A stretch of DNA of 64,000 nucleotides from Morganella morganii (lineage in GTDB: Bacteria; Pseudomonadota; Gammaproteobacteria; Enterobacterales; Enterobacteriaceae), in contig NZ_VKKS01000001.1 in assembly GCF_019402645.1 (NCBI RefSeq), forward strand, positions 3,390,970 to 3,454,969. The letters run 5' to 3'. The position numbers were made by a program, and so were the translations under genes. Below are positions 1 to 9,297 of the stretch, in pieces. The first letter of the stretch is position 1; every line of letters starts with the position of its first letter. Below the pieces are notes generated by a model. That model had not been told where the DNA came from. It searched no databases and saw nothing but the letters and a program-made list of their open reading frames with translations.

Positions 1-733
1 TGCTAATAACAATATAAAGGACAATATTAATATTGTTGCAAGCGAAGATAATTTAGGTGTAATTGGAGGAATCGAGTTAGGAATTAAAATATCTAGAGGA
101 GATTTTATAACTTTCTTTGCAAGTGATGATATCATGATCCATGATAGAATTGAGAAGCAAGTTAACTTTCTTATAAATAACCCCTGTATTACAGGATGTT
201 TCGGAAACATGCTGCGTATAAATGATCGTGGTGAAATTTATAATAGCAAATTACTTCCAGTTGTTACTGAAAAAAAATACTCTCTTGAAGACATTCTTTA
301 TAAAAGAGTTAATTTATATTCTCCAACTCAACTTTATCGAAAAGATTTATTATTGAATGTTATTAATGAAATCCCACCTGACTTAAAAATAGAAGATATT
401 TGGATGTATCATAAGCTGTTAGCTAATAATTGTAAACTTTATACCTTACCCTATCTATTTACCTTGTATAGGATACACGGAACGAATACGCACTCTAAAT
501 ATAAAGTAATGATGTATGAAAAAATAAAAATATTAAATGAGTACCGTGATGAGAAATATTATTCCAAAGCATTAAACTTTATATATCTAGAGCATTTCTC
601 TGTTTTTTCATCACATAATAAAATTGAAGCCATAAAATTATTTCCCAAAATAATGGTCAATTTTACTTCAAAATATTATTGGATTGGAATTGCCAGATTT
701 ATTTTTGATTGGAGATTTTTATGGGGAAAATAA
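1..733 (+). CDS. Glycosyltransferase family 2, 5' end outside window
   Basis: The open frame is already open at base 2 and continues into the ATG at 134, so the true start is left of the window. The visible part carries GT-A hallmarks: a D-N-L-G turn, then a G-D-F-I strand leading to the acidic S-D-D metal site, then R-I-E-K-Q. Family 2 enzymes transfer a sugar from a nucleotide donor to a lipid-linked acceptor at the cytoplasmic membrane face. The acceptor and sugar cannot be read from sequence. The gene is very AT-rich and overlaps the next gene by 13 bp, so it belongs to the O-antigen operon that continues to 3959. Family assignment is firm; specificity is unknown. Confidence 0.85.
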   Translation, partial: ANNNIKDNINIVASEDNLGVIGGIELGIKISRGDFITFFASDDIMIHDRIEKQVNFLINNPCITGCFGNMLRINDRGEIYNSKLLPVVTEKKYSLEDILYKRVNLYSPTQLYRKDLLLNVINEIPPDLKIEDIWMYHKLLANNCKLYTLPYLFTLYRIHGTNTHSKYKVMMYEKIKILNEYRDEKYYSKALNFIYLEHFSVFSSHNKIEAIKLFPKIMVNFTSKYYWIGIARFIFDWRFLWGK

Positions 734-1386
734 TATTTTCAACTGACCTTTGTGATACTCTAGTTAAGGGAAATACAACTTTTATTTTTTTAGACTCATA
801 TCTCTCTGAAAATAGAAAATATAAGCTCTATAAGAAAATAAAGAAAAATATAGTTATCCGGTTTATTCTAAAAATATTATTCTTAATAAAAGTTGATATA
901 AATAGATATATTGCTCTAGGATTTATAAAGGGAGTGCCAAAAGAAACATTAGTCTCACATCTTGATACGATATTTGCATATAAATTTGTATTTAATAATG
1001 ATGTTTTATCTGCATTATTAAACTCAAAGAAAAAAAACAACAATACATATATTGTCTCCGCATCCTTAGACTTTATTGTTGAATATATATCACATAAATT
1101 AGATGTTAATTTTTTAAGCACTACATTAAAATATAAAAATAATATTTGCCTCGGAAAGATAGAAAAAGATTTATTATTTTCTAAAAAAACCGAGTTTTTG
1201 AAAAAAATAAATGGCAAAAATGGTAAAATACTATTTATTAGTGATAACCGAGAGGATGTACAATTATTAAAACATGCGGATTATGGTTTTGGTTTTTTTA
1301 ATAAAAAAAATGAATTATGTTTCATGAAAAATAAAATAACTCCATTTAATATAACACAAGTCAATGAAATAATTAATAATGAATAG
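721..1386 (+). CDS. HAD-superfamily phosphatase-like protein of the O-antigen cluster
   Basis: About 221 residues. An ATG at 709 is also possible, but the ATG at 721 has GGAG six bases upstream. The N-terminus holds a HAD motif-I-like strand ending D-L-C-D-T-L followed by N-T-T-F. In the usual motif (D-x-D-x-T) the second aspartate is the general acid/base; here that position is Cys, with an Asp one place later. Later V-S-A-S resembles motif II, and F-I-S-D-N-R-E-D resembles the motif IV acidic pair. The gene overlaps the UbiA-like gene by 8 bp. Such HAD plus UbiA pairs recall the phosphatase plus phosphoribosyltransferase pair that makes polyprenyl-phosphate-ribose in mycobacteria. That role here is inference. 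Confidence 0.72.
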   Translation: MGKIIFSTDLCDTLVKGNTTFIFLDSYLSENRKYKLYKKIKKNIVIRFILKILFLIKVDINRYIALGFIKGVPKETLVSHLDTIFAYKFVFNNDVLSALLNSKKKNNNTYIVSASLDFIVEYISHKLDVNFLSTTLKYKNNICLGKIEKDLLFSKKTEFLKKINGKNGKILFISDNREDVQLLKHADYGFGFFNKKNELCFMKNKITPFNITQVNEIINNE

Positions 1387-2167
1387 TATATATTACATCC
1401 CATTTTTTTATTTTTACAAAACTAGATTAAAATCCATTAAGAAATATATTTCATGGATGATAATTTATACTATTCCTGTATCTTTTTCATTTGTCTTTTA
1501 TACCGGTTTTAGCTTAGGGGGCATACAGAATTTATTTGTTTCCTTACTCTCTATCACATTAATATACTCTCTATATGAGATAGGGTATATATATAACGAT
1601 ACTGAAACAATAAAAACTGAAAAAAAACCAACCATACGACTGACAAAATACCAACTTAGATTTTATGAGAATAATAAGATTACAATTTACTCTTCAAGAG
1701 TTATAATATCTATATTTATTTCTTTATTATTAATGTCTTTTATGTCAAGTAATATAGCTTACTTTATATGTTCAGCTTGGTCATTACTTATAGTTTATTA
1801 TTTTTATAATACAACCAGAAGCATATATAATTTGCCTCTCCACTTTATTTTAGTAGCTATCAGATATTCTTCAGCTTCACTTATTTTTGGTCAATCTTAT
1901 TTAGTCCTGTTTTATCTTATATTGTTATTCCCTGTCATAAATTTACTTGAGCGGTCTACGGAAAATAGATTCAATATTAATAGTATTATAAATAAACCAT
2001 TCAAGAACAACGCATCTGGAAGAGTTTTTTATTATGCACTATTGTCATTGTTTTCTATATTTGTTTACTTAAACAACCAAGATACAGTAAATTATATTTT
2101 TATAATAATGTCACTGTACTATTTTCTTTATAGGTTGTCTCTGTTTTTACTTAGAGTAAAGGTATAA
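1379..2167 (+). CDS. UbiA-like integral membrane prenyltransferase family protein
   Basis: 262 residues with about seven to eight hydrophobic segments. After the second or third helix there is an N-D-T-E-T acidic loop followed by K-K-P-T, resembling the first Asp-rich prenyl-diphosphate motif and following loop of UbiA enzymes. The second Asp-rich motif is not obvious, so the assignment is tentative. UbiA members move aromatic or phosphoribosyl groups onto polyprenyl phosphates in the membrane. Translation is coupled to the HAD gene (8-bp overlap) and is followed 7 bp later by a glycosyltransferase, so a role in making or modifying a lipid-linked sugar donor is likely (inference). Base composition is extremely AT-rich, as expected for imported O-antigen genes. 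Confidence 0.6.
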   Translation: MNSIYYIPFFYFYKTRLKSIKKYISWMIIYTIPVSFSFVFYTGFSLGGIQNLFVSLLSITLIYSLYEIGYIYNDTETIKTEKKPTIRLTKYQLRFYENNKITIYSSRVIISIFISLLLMSFMSSNIAYFICSAWSLLIVYYFYNTTRSIYNLPLHFILVAIRYSSASLIFGQSYLVLFYLILLFPVINLLERSTENRFNINSIINKPFKNNASGRVFYYALLSLFSIFVYLNNQDTVNYIFIIMSLYYFLYRLSLFLLRVKV

Positions 2168-2174
2168 ATATAGA

Positions 2175-2999
2175 ATGAAAAGCAATATCGCCATAAATTT
2201 CAGTATATTAATTTCATTATACAATAAAGAAAAGCCAGATTATTTATATTCATCATTACTTAGCATTAAAGATAACACCATACTCCCAAGCCAAATAGTC
2301 ATTGTTTTTGATGGGCCTATTAGTAATGATCTGAGTGACGTCGTTTTCACTTTTATGAACTTATTGCCTATTGACATTATCAAATTACCTAAGAATGTTG
2401 GATTAGGAAATGCATTAAATATAGGTCTAACCAAATGTAATTATGATATTATTTTTAGAATGGATACTGATGACATCTGCTTACCGAATCGATTTGAGAA
2501 ACAAATTAATTATATTCAAGAGAATCCACATATTTCTCTTGTGGGTAGTAATACCGAAGAATTTAACGAAGATATGACTATATCAAATGGTCAGCGTCAT
2601 GTTGCTTGTGAACATGACGATATAATTAAACTTGCTAAAAAACGGAACCCATTTAACCACATGACGGTTGCATTCAAAAAAAGTGCAATTTTAGCTGTTG
2701 GTGGCTACCAGCACCATTTATATATGGAAGACTATAACCTTTGGTTAAAATTGATCGCAGCAGGTTATAAAACTCATAATTTGCAGGATATCTTGGTTAA
2801 TGTACGAGCAGGATCTTCAATGGTTTCACGCCGAAGAGGCTTAACATATATAAAAAGCGAATTTCAACTTGCTAAACTTAAAATAAAATCAAAAATAGAC
2901 ACACCACTCTCTGCTACTATAATATTTTTTATGCGTAGTATTCCCCGTATTTTACCCACCTCACTTCTCAATGTTATTTATAAGAAATTAAGAAAATAG
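2175..2999 (+). CDS. Glycosyltransferase family 2 (AmsE-like)
   Basis: 274 residues. The GT-A fold is clear: F-S-I-L-I-S-L-Y at residues 9-16, K-N-V-G-L-G-N-A-L-N-I-G-L for donor binding, and M-D-T-D-D as the metal-binding DxD, then R-F-E-K-Q-I. A second acidic site, Y-M-E-D-Y-N-L-W, matches the catalytic-base ED region of this subfamily. It resembles amylovoran/exopolysaccharide transferases of the AmsE type. It follows the UbiA-like gene by 7 bp and precedes the epimerase by 9 bp, so it is one operon member. The transferred sugar is not predictable. Base composition starts to become less AT-rich towards its 3' end. Confidence 0.88.
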   Translation: MKSNIAINFSILISLYNKEKPDYLYSSLLSIKDNTILPSQIVIVFDGPISNDLSDVVFTFMNLLPIDIIKLPKNVGLGNALNIGLTKCNYDIIFRMDTDDICLPNRFEKQINYIQENPHISLVGSNTEEFNEDMTISNGQRHVACEHDDIIKLAKKRNPFNHMTVAFKKSAILAVGGYQHHLYMEDYNLWLKLIAAGYKTHNLQDILVNVRAGSSMVSRRRGLTYIKSEFQLAKLKIKSKIDTPLSATIIFFMRSIPRILPTSLLNVIYKKLRK

Positions 3000-3008
3000 A
3001 AGGTATTT

Positions 3009-3959
3009 ATGCTTACAATTATCGGCGGCTCAGGCTTCATTGGTACTCGCCTGTCCACACAATTACAAAAAGACAATATCCCGTTCAAAATCGTGGATAT
3101 TGAAAAAAGTACTGCATTTCCTGATCATTGGGAATTTGGGGATGTAACTAAACCAGAATCTCTGGTTGAGCCATTAACGGGTTCAGACGTTATTATCAAT
3201 CTGGCTGCAAAGCACAAAGATAACGTGCATCCTATTAGCCTTTACTATGATGTGAATGTCGATGGTGCTAAGCATGTATGTGATGTCGCTGCCCAACTCG
3301 GAATTAAACATATCGTCTTTACATCGTCTGTTGCAGTGTATGGCTTTGTCGAAAAAGAAACCGGTGAAGATGGTCAATATGAGCCATTCAATGATTATGG
3401 TAAATCCAAGTTAGCAGCCGAGCATGTCTATGATGCCTGGCAGGCAGAAAATGCAGACCGCACACTGGTGACAATCCGCCCTACTGTTGTATTTGGTGAG
3501 AATAACCGTGGTAATGTCTATAATTTATTCCGCCAGATTGCATCCGGCCGCTTCCTGATGATTGGTGGTGGTAAAAACCAGAAATCAATGGCCTATGTTG
3601 AAAATATTGCTGCATTCTTAAAGTTCGCCACCACCTTTAATTCAGGCCGCCATGTATTTAACTATGTCGATAAGCCTGATTTTAATATGGAAGACCTTAC
3701 AGATATTATCTGCAAAGCTATGGATAAACATAAATCTAATATCCATGTACCATATAGTGTTGGCCTGCTTGGTGGTTACTGCTTTGATATCCTGGCAAAA
3801 GTGACTGGTAAAGAATTCCCGATAAGCAGTATTCGCATTAAAAAATTCTGTGCCCGTACTCAGTTTAAATCTGATTTTATTGCGGATACCGGATTTGTTG
3901 CCCCGGTAAGTCTGGAGCAGGGAATTGCTAATACTGTTCGCCACGAATTTAAGAAATAA
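3009..3959 (+). CDS. NAD-dependent nucleotide-sugar epimerase/dehydratase (SDR)
   Basis: 316 residues, complete. The extended SDR signature is present: G-G-S-G-F-I-G at residues 6-12 for the Rossmann nucleotide loop, N-L-A-A-K, the S-S-V-A-V-Y-G strand, and the catalytic Y-G-K-S-K (YxxxK). It should convert one nucleotide-linked sugar to another for O-antigen assembly. The substrate (UDP-hexose, UDP-HexNAc or UDP-uronate) cannot be fixed from motifs alone. Composition is closer to the chromosome than that of the genes upstream, which suggests this end gene is conserved across O-types while the AT-rich genes vary. A perfect hairpin (3991-4014) and the trmL remnant follow. Confidence 0.85.
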   Translation: MLTIIGGSGFIGTRLSTQLQKDNIPFKIVDIEKSTAFPDHWEFGDVTKPESLVEPLTGSDVIINLAAKHKDNVHPISLYYDVNVDGAKHVCDVAAQLGIKHIVFTSSVAVYGFVEKETGEDGQYEPFNDYGKSKLAAEHVYDAWQAENADRTLVTIRPTVVFGENNRGNVYNLFRQIASGRFLMIGGGKNQKSMAYVENIAAFLKFATTFNSGRHVFNYVDKPDFNMEDLTDIICKAMDKHKSNIHVPYSVGLLGGYCFDILAKVTGKEFPISSIRIKKFCARTQFKSDFIADTGFVAPVSLEQGIANTVRHEFKK

Positions 3960-3990
3960 AATTATAACACCATGTTTTATTTGATAAACT

Positions 3991-4014
3991 ATTACCCCTT
4001 AAGAGAGGGGTAAT
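3991..4014 (+). terminator. Perfect 9-bp hairpin after the epimerase gene
   Basis: ATTACCCCT (3991-3999) and AGGGGTAAT (4006-4014) form a perfect stem with a 6-base loop, immediately before the ATG of the trmL remnant. There is no T-run after it, so a role as an intrinsic terminator is uncertain. It also carries the purine-rich ribosome-binding bases of the remnant. Confidence 0.4.
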
Positions 4015-4230
4015 ATGCTCAACATCGTCTTATTCGAACCTGAAATACCACCAAATACCGGCAATATTATCCGCTTATGTCCCAATACTAGCTTTCGGCT
4101 GCATCTGATTCATCCGCTGGGGTTTACCTAGGATGATAAACGGTTGCGCCGGTTCGAGCTGGATTACAGTGAATTTGCGGATATTAAACATCATCATGAT
4201 TATTATGCCTTTCTCGAAAGTGAAGGCTAA
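4015..4230 (+). pseudogene. Truncated, decayed duplicate of the trmL 5' end
   Basis: Roughly the first 210 bases repeat the intact trmL at 5889 without gaps, at a constant offset of 1874 bp. There are scattered substitutions, such as CCCAATACTAG for GCCAATACCGG. Codon 39, Trp in the intact gene, is TAG here (4129-4131), and a TAA ends the fragment soon after homology is lost. It cannot code for a methyltransferase. With the real gene it brackets the phosphoethanolamine transferase-like gene. This suggests that the 4230-5888 segment entered by a recombination event that copied the trmL end (inference). Gaps 3960-4014 and 4231-4293 hold nothing else recognised. Confidence 0.88.
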
Positions 4231-4293
4231 ATCCGAACAATAGACAGATTTCACTTCTATAAACTCCTTTCATTTAAATAAAAACCAGCATTC

Positions 4294-5835
4294 ATGGCCA
4301 TCAACAAACCATTACTAAAAAAAATCGGCCTTTCTCTTCTGACGTTAATTGTTATTTTTTACACCACAAAACTAATGTTAAAAGGCGTAGGGTCACACTC
4401 ATCTGAACACAGTGCTTTCTTATTGAGTATTCTGATCATTATCTTCAACTCATCAAAAAAAGCATTCTGGTTTGTGATATTTCCGATTACACTTCTCTAT
4501 GCTATTTATACCCCTATCGGGCTGATTTTTGGTTCCCCCAATTATCAGTATGTAGCTTCAATATTTGCCACTGATTTACTGGAAAGTAAGGAATTCTTCT
4601 CGCAACTCCCCCTCTATAATTATTTATGTCCTTTTATTATTATCTTTGGTTTGCTGCTGTTTCGTTTTTTGACAGTTAAATATAAAATTGATTTTTATAA
4701 AAATAAAACTGTTTTATGCATTTTTATTTTCTTTGCTCTGTTGGATCAATCTCCCTTTTCTTACTTCAAAGAAATTATTAATTCTGTACAAAAAGTAAAA
4801 GATGAGCTGGTAAATCTCAACTATACCAAAGTAAAAAGTACCTGGGGTGAATCTGTTCTGACAGATACATCAACGTATGATACCTATGTTCTGGTTATTG
4901 GTGAGAGTGCCAGGAAGGACTATCATAGTGCATACGGTTATCCGGTTATTAACACTCCATTTATCAGTACCGAAAAAGGTCTGTTGGTTGATGGTTTGAC
5001 CTCCGGCGGCCCGAATACCATATCCTCTTTGCGCCTTATGCTCACTCATCCCGATAAAAATAACCGGGAACCGGACTATACAAAAAGTTTTATCGATTTA
5101 GTTAATGCTGCTGGTATAGAAACCTATTGGATATCAAACCAGGGATATATTGGTGAGTTTGATACTCCTATTACTGCTATAGCTAAAAATAGTACCCATA
5201 AAAAATTCCTGAAGTACAACGATTATAAATCTAAGAATACCAGTGACTTTGAATTGCTCCCTCATATTAAAAAAGCCATTGAGTCTCATCCCCGGCAGAA
5301 AAAGCTTATTATCGTTCATTTGTATGGTTCTCATCCGCAAGCGTGTGACCGGATAGATAATTATAAGCTTATCGTTTCGGTACAGGATAAAAAATACAGT
5401 TACCTCAATTGCTATATCTCTTCTATTAATAAAACCGATGATTTCCTTAGAGATCTTTATAAGATCCTGGATAATGAATACAAAATTCAGAATACATCAT
5501 TCTCTATGGTCTATTTCTCGGATCATGGTTTAGCACACAGAGATATAGACGGTGTCATTAATTTTAATAATAACCATATAAGTAAGTTGCACTATGAAGT
5601 ACCTCTGTTTATGACCGGTTCTGATGCGACTGAACATAAAACCTGCAAATCGTTTAAATCAGGGCTGAATTTTACTGATGGCATCGCAGGGTGGCTGGGA
5701 ATCAAAAATGAGCACCTTCAGCCTGATTACAGTTTATTTGATTGTCAGGATGACCCGGATGATTACGGGCTGAATGAAAAAATCCAAAATATCCCCGAAG
5801 AACTTGACCCCGCCATTGATATACGAGGAAAATAG
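4294..5835 (+). CDS. Phosphoethanolamine transferase-like sulfatase-fold membrane enzyme
   Basis: 513 residues. About five N-terminal membrane helices (to about residue 155) are followed by a periplasmic alkaline-phosphatase/sulfatase domain. Metal and catalytic residues are visible: V-I-G-E-S with Glu204, the nucleophile Thr242 in G-G-P-N-T, a G-S-H-P histidine near 347, and S-D-H-G with Asp410 and His411. The family moves phosphoethanolamine from phosphatidylethanolamine to lipid A, core heptose or other glycans. The target here is unknown. It sits between the trmL remnant and intact trmL, next to the O-antigen genes, which fits envelope-glycan decoration. No strong ribosome-binding site precedes the ATG, so the start is less certain. 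Composition is AT-richer than the chromosome, suggesting transfer. Confidence 0.85.
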   Translation: MAINKPLLKKIGLSLLTLIVIFYTTKLMLKGVGSHSSEHSAFLLSILIIIFNSSKKAFWFVIFPITLLYAIYTPIGLIFGSPNYQYVASIFATDLLESKEFFSQLPLYNYLCPFIIIFGLLLFRFLTVKYKIDFYKNKTVLCIFIFFALLDQSPFSYFKEIINSVQKVKDELVNLNYTKVKSTWGESVLTDTSTYDTYVLVIGESARKDYHSAYGYPVINTPFISTEKGLLVDGLTSGGPNTISSLRLMLTHPDKNNREPDYTKSFIDLVNAAGIETYWISNQGYIGEFDTPITAIAKNSTHKKFLKYNDYKSKNTSDFELLPHIKKAIESHPRQKKLIIVHLYGSHPQACDRIDNYKLIVSVQDKKYSYLNCYISSINKTDDFLRDLYKILDNEYKIQNTSFSMVYFSDHGLAHRDIDGVINFNNNHISKLHYEVPLFMTGSDATEHKTCKSFKSGLNFTDGIAGWLGIKNEHLQPDYSLFDCQDDPDDYGLNEKIQNIPEELDPAIDIRGK

Positions 5836-5850
5836 TCAACATTATTCCTG

Positions 5851-5872
5851 AGGCGGTCTCCGGCCGCTTTTT
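5851..5872 (+). terminator. Possible intrinsic terminator after the transferase gene
   Basis: GCGG (5853-5856) pairs with CCGC (5864-5867), followed by five T. The short stem makes this a weak candidate; it lies 16 bp after the stop and ends before the trmL start. Confidence 0.4.
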
Positions 5873-5888
5873 ACTGATAGTAAAAACC

Positions 5889-6392
5889 ATGCTCAACATC
5901 GTCTTATTCGAACCAGAAATACCACCAAATACCGGCAATATTATCCGCTTATGTGCCAATACCGGATTCCGGCTGCATCTGATTCATCCGCTGGGGTTTA
6001 CCTGGGATGATAAACGGCTGCGCCGGGCCGGGCTGGATTACAGTGAGTTTGCGGATATCAAACATCATCATGATTATTATGCCTTTCTCGAAAGTGAGGG
6101 GCTGAGTTCTGATAATGCACAGTCTCCGACCGGTAACCGTGTATTTGCACTGACCACCAAAGGAACACCACGCCACAGTAATGTCAGTTATCAGGCCGGG
6201 GATTATCTGCTGTTCGGGCCGGAAACACGCGGGTTACCGCCTTATGTGCTGGATAATATGCCGGTGGATCAAAAAATCCGTGTACCGATGCTGCCGGACA
6301 GCCGCAGTATGAATTTATCCAATACTGTTGCGGTGATTGTATTTGAAGCCTGGCGTCAGCTGGATTATGCAGGGGCATTATTGCGGGATTAA
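5889..6392 (+). CDS. trmL: tRNA (cytidine/uridine-34-2'-O)-methyltransferase TrmL
   Basis: 167 residues, close to the family length. TrmL 2'-O-methylates the wobble base of tRNA-Leu isoacceptors using S-adenosylmethionine. SPOUT features are all present: N-T-G-N-I-I-R near residues 14-20, [10 protein letters not shown], and the knot segment [10 protein letters not shown]. This gene (yibK) is the known right border of O-antigen loci in Providencia, and here it also borders the glycan cluster. A strong bidirectional terminator separates it from convergent cysE. Confidence 0.96.
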   Translation: MLNIVLFEPEIPPNTGNIIRLCANTGFRLHLIHPLGFTWDDKRLRRAGLDYSEFADIKHHHDYYAFLESEGLSSDNAQSPTGNRVFALTTKGTPRHSNVSYQAGDYLLFGPETRGLPPYVLDNMPVDQKIRVPMLPDSRSMNLSNTVAVIVFEAWRQLDYAGALLRD

Positions 6393-6413
6393 TTTATTCT
6401 GTATTTCAGGCAC

Positions 6414-6442
6414 AAAAAAAGACAGCCAAGGCTGTCTTTTTT
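6414..6442. terminator. Bidirectional terminator between trmL and cysE
   Basis: Seven A precede GACAGCC (6421-6427), two loop bases and GGCTGTC (6430-6436), followed by six T. It can end transcription from both convergent genes. Confidence 0.93.
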
Positions 6443-6467
6443 ACTTTTGGCTGCTGAATCAGGGAAA

Positions 6468-7268
6468 CTAAATCCCCTCGCACCCGTTAAAGTGCTGATC
6501 CATATCCAGAGAGGGCTTTTCGCAGCCCGGTTTGCCGACAATCTTTGCCGGTACACCTGCAACAGTGGTGTGTGCCGGAACCGGGTGGAGAACCACGGAG
6601 CCTGCGCCGATTTTAGCACCGCGTCCGATTTCGATATTACCGAGGATTTTGGCACCCGCGCCAATCATCACGCCTTCGCGGACTTTCGGGTGGCGGTCGC
6701 CGCCGGTTTTGCCGGTACCGCCGAGGGTGACAGATTGCAGGATGGAGACATCGTTTTCCACTACAGCTGTTTCGCCGATGACAATGCCGGTTGCGTGGTC
6801 AAACATAATACCGTGGCCGATTTTTGCAGCCGGGTGGATATCCACACCAAATGTCACGGAAACCTGGTTCTGAAGATAGGTTGCCAGGGCGCGGCGGTTC
6901 TGGTTCCACAGCCAGTTGGCGATGCGGTAAGCCTGTAAGGCGTGGAAGCCTTTCAGGTAGAGCAGCGGCGTGGAGTATTTATCCACCGCCGGATCCCGCA
7001 GGCGGACGGCCTTGATATCCATGGCAGCGGATTTAATCATCTGCGGATCATTGTGATACGCCTCTTCCACCACTTCACGGACAGAAATCGCCGGCATAGT
7101 CGGGGTCGCCAGTTTATTGGCCAGCATAAAACTGAGCGCGCTGCCCAGGTTTTCATGCTTGAGTAATGTCGCATGGAAAAAACTGGCCAGCATCGGCTCA
7201 CAATCAGCAAAATCCCGCGCTTCCTGCTTTATATAGCTCCAGACCTCTTCCAGTTCTTCGTAGGACAT
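6468..7268 (-). CDS. cysE: Serine O-acetyltransferase CysE
   Basis: 266 residues; the E. coli enzyme has 273. It makes O-acetylserine from serine and acetyl-CoA, the first step of cysteine synthesis. The N-terminal helical domain (M-S-x-E-E-L-E, K-H-E-N-L-G-S-A-L-S) is followed by the left-handed beta-helix of hexapeptide repeats, including F-D-H-A-T-G with the catalytic histidine and the K-T-G-G-D-R-H-P loop. The C-terminal tail, involved in feedback inhibition by cysteine and in binding O-acetylserine sulfhydrylase, is shortened but still ends in G-I. It is last in the yibN-secB-gpsA-cysE run, 33 bp after gpsA. Confidence 0.97.
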   Translation of the reverse strand: MSYEELEEVWSYIKQEARDFADCEPMLASFFHATLLKHENLGSALSFMLANKLATPTMPAISVREVVEEAYHNDPQMIKSAAMDIKAVRLRDPAVDKYSTPLLYLKGFHALQAYRIANWLWNQNRRALATYLQNQVSVTFGVDIHPAAKIGHGIMFDHATGIVIGETAVVENDVSILQSVTLGGTGKTGGDRHPKVREGVMIGAGAKILGNIEIGRGAKIGAGSVVLHPVPAHTTVAGVPAKIVGKPGCEKPSLDMDQHFNGCEGI

Positions 7269-7301
7269 AATTACCTCACAGACTTCGGATAAAAAACGGG
7301 C

Positions 7302-8315
7302 TTAAAAGTGCTCACCTTCTTCTTTGGTGGCACGCCCCAACAGGGCACGGGCAGCTTCGAGCACATCTTTATTGCAGTAGAGTATTTGATAGATTTGCTC
7401 GGTGATAGGCATTTCCACGCCTGCACGCTCTGCCAGCGCACGCACTTCTTTGGTATTACGGTATCCTTCCACCACCTGACCGATGCGTTCCTGTGCTTCA
7501 TCAACACTCACGCCCTGCCCCATCATCATGCCGAAACGGCGGTTACGGGACTGATTGTCAGTACAGGTCAGCACGAGGTCACCAAGACCGGCCATTCCCA
7601 TAAAGGTAGACGGATCTGCGCCTAATGCCACTCCCAGGCGGGTCATTTCTGCCAGACCACGGGTGATAAGCGCGGTTCGCGCATTGGCACCAAACCCCAT
7701 TCCGTCAGAGATCCCCGCACCAATCGCAATGACGTTTTTCACGGCACCGCCGAGCTGGATCCCGATAAAATCCGGGTTTTTATAGACGCGGAAGCTTTTT
7801 CCGCAGTGGAAAAGCTGCTGAACCTCATCCGCAAAGGCGGGTTCCGTCGCCGCGACCGCAATCGCCGTCGGCAGGCCGGCAGCCAGCTCTTTGGCAAAAG
7901 AGGGACCGGAAATCATGGCCAGCGGGATGTTATCCCCGAGGACTTCACGCACCACTTCACCCAGCAGACGCCCGGTTTCCGCTTCCAGACCTTTGGTCGC
8001 CCAGATAATACGGGCATCAGGCCGCAGCAGCGGTTTAACACGTTTGAGGACGTCCCCGAACACATGGCTCGGTACCACCAGCAGGATATTACGGCTGGCT
8101 GCGAGGGCTTTTTCAAGGGAGGCTTCCGGGATCAGGGTATCCGGGAACGGTACATCCGGCAGGAACGCCTGGTTGGCGCGATCCGCCTCAAGCTGACGGA
8201 TATGTTCCGGGTCATGCCCCCACAGCACCACACGGTGCCCGTTACGGGCCAGTGTGATCGCTAAAGCGGTGCCGTATGAACCGGCACCGAGTACAGTCAT
8301 AGAAGCGTCTGTCAT
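7302..8315 (-). CDS. gpsA: Glycerol-3-phosphate dehydrogenase [NAD(P)+] GpsA
   Basis: 337 residues. It reduces dihydroxyacetone phosphate to sn-glycerol 3-phosphate for phospholipid synthesis. The N-terminus has the Rossmann loop G-A-G-S-Y-G-T-A (residues 10-17). S-G-P-S-F-A-K-E and [10 protein letters not shown], with the catalytic Lys, follow. The C-terminal G-L-G-D-L-V-L-T-C motif is intact. Its start codon shares one base with the secB stop, so the pair is translationally coupled, as in E. coli. Confidence 0.97.
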   Translation of the reverse strand: MTDASMTVLGAGSYGTALAITLARNGHRVVLWGHDPEHIRQLEADRANQAFLPDVPFPDTLIPEASLEKALAASRNILLVVPSHVFGDVLKRVKPLLRPDARIIWATKGLEAETGRLLGEVVREVLGDNIPLAMISGPSFAKELAAGLPTAIAVAATEPAFADEVQQLFHCGKSFRVYKNPDFIGIQLGGAVKNVIAIGAGISDGMGFGANARTALITRGLAEMTRLGVALGADPSTFMGMAGLGDLVLTCTDNQSRNRRFGMMMGQGVSVDEAQERIGQVVEGYRNTKEVRALAERAGVEMPITEQIYQILYCNKDVLEAARALLGRATKEEGEHF

Positions 8316-8788
8316 TATGCTTCCTGTGTATCTTCCTGCGCAGCCTGCTGTTGTTCCTGCTGCTGCAGATAGTTCATGAACAGTGCATCGAAGTTAACCG
8401 GTGCCAGGTTCAGCTGAGGGAATGTACCGCGGCCGACCAGACCTGCGATGCACTCACGGGCATACGGGAACAGGATATTCGGGCAGTATGCACCGAGGCA
8501 GTGTGCCAGCTGAGTACCTTCCAGACCGCCGATGGTGAAAATACCGGCCTGCTGAACTTCACACAGGAATGCGGTTTCTTCGCCCATGGTCGCTGTCACA
8601 GTGACGCGCAGAACGATTTCATAAACGTCATCAGCCAGTTTGGTTGAACCGGTGTCCAGATCCATCTTCACTTCCGGCTGCCACTCCTGCTGGAAAACGG
8701 CAGGTGCATTCGGCGCTTCAAAAGAAATATCTTTGGTGTAAACGCGCTGAATGTTGAAAGACATTTCTGTATTTTGTTGTTCTGACAT
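8315..8788 (-). CDS. secB: Protein-export chaperone SecB
   Basis: 157 residues, family length. SecB is a cytoplasmic tetramer that holds preproteins unfolded and hands them to SecA. Typical sequence blocks are present: [14 protein letters not shown] near the start, [16 protein letters not shown], and [11 protein letters not shown]. The acidic, Gln-rich tail is typical. In E. coli grxC lies between yibN and secB; here only about 70 bp separate them and no glutaredoxin gene is present. Confidence 0.97.
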   Translation of the reverse strand: MSEQQNTEMSFNIQRVYTKDISFEAPNAPAVFQQEWQPEVKMDLDTGSTKLADDVYEIVLRVTVTATMGEETAFLCEVQQAGIFTIGGLEGTQLAHCLGAYCPNILFPYARECIAGLVGRGTFPQLNLAPVNFDALFMNYLQQQEQQQAAQEDTQEA

Positions 8789-8859
8789 AATGTTACCTTT
8801 TGATATCCATATAAAGAGAGTGAGTTACAAAGGGGATGTTCCAATCATCCTTTGCCGGA

Positions 8860-9297
8860 TTACTTTTTGCTGCGGGAAAGCGGTAAGTTATCACCGGTCC
8901 AGCCGGAGAGACCGTCTTTCAGCACAAATACACGTTCAAAACCGGCTTTGAGCAGGCTTTCAGCCGGTTTGACCAGCTCCATACCATTGGCGGAAACCAA
9001 GATAACAGGACGGTTTTTGTGTTTTTCCACTTCACCGAGATTGTTGTCTTTAATTTCTGACGGCGTCAGATTGACCGCATCAATGATATGACCACGGCGG
9101 AAATCGTCCCGGGTACGGGTATCCACAATAATCGCTTCTTCTTTATTAATCAGTGCGATAGCAGTAGAACGCGGAATCGTTTTCACTTTTGAAAACAATC
9201 CTTTGACAGTCAGTACGATGACTGAAATCAGTAACGCGACCCATACAAGGCTGATAATAGGGTGCTTACTGACAAATGGCATAATTTCTTGCAGCAT
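8860..9297 (-). CDS. yibN: Membrane-anchored rhodanese-like protein YibN
   Basis: 145 residues from the ATG at 9297, which matches the E. coli start (M-x-Q-E-I-M-x-F-V). The frame can be extended to a TTG at 9336, but that start has no family support. One N-terminal membrane helix (about residues 12-32) precedes a rhodanese domain with [14 protein letters not shown]. The position of the usual catalytic Cys in the active loop is S-A-N-G-M, so sulfurtransferase activity is doubtful. It is the first gene of the run towards secB-gpsA-cysE. Function in the cell is not established by sequence. Confidence 0.9.
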   Translation of the reverse strand: MLQEIMPFVSKHPIISLVWVALLISVIVLTVKGLFSKVKTIPRSTAIALINKEEAIIVDTRTRDDFRRGHIIDAVNLTPSEIKDNNLGEVEKHKNRPVILVSANGMELVKPAESLLKAGFERVFVLKDGLSGWTGDNLPLSRSKK

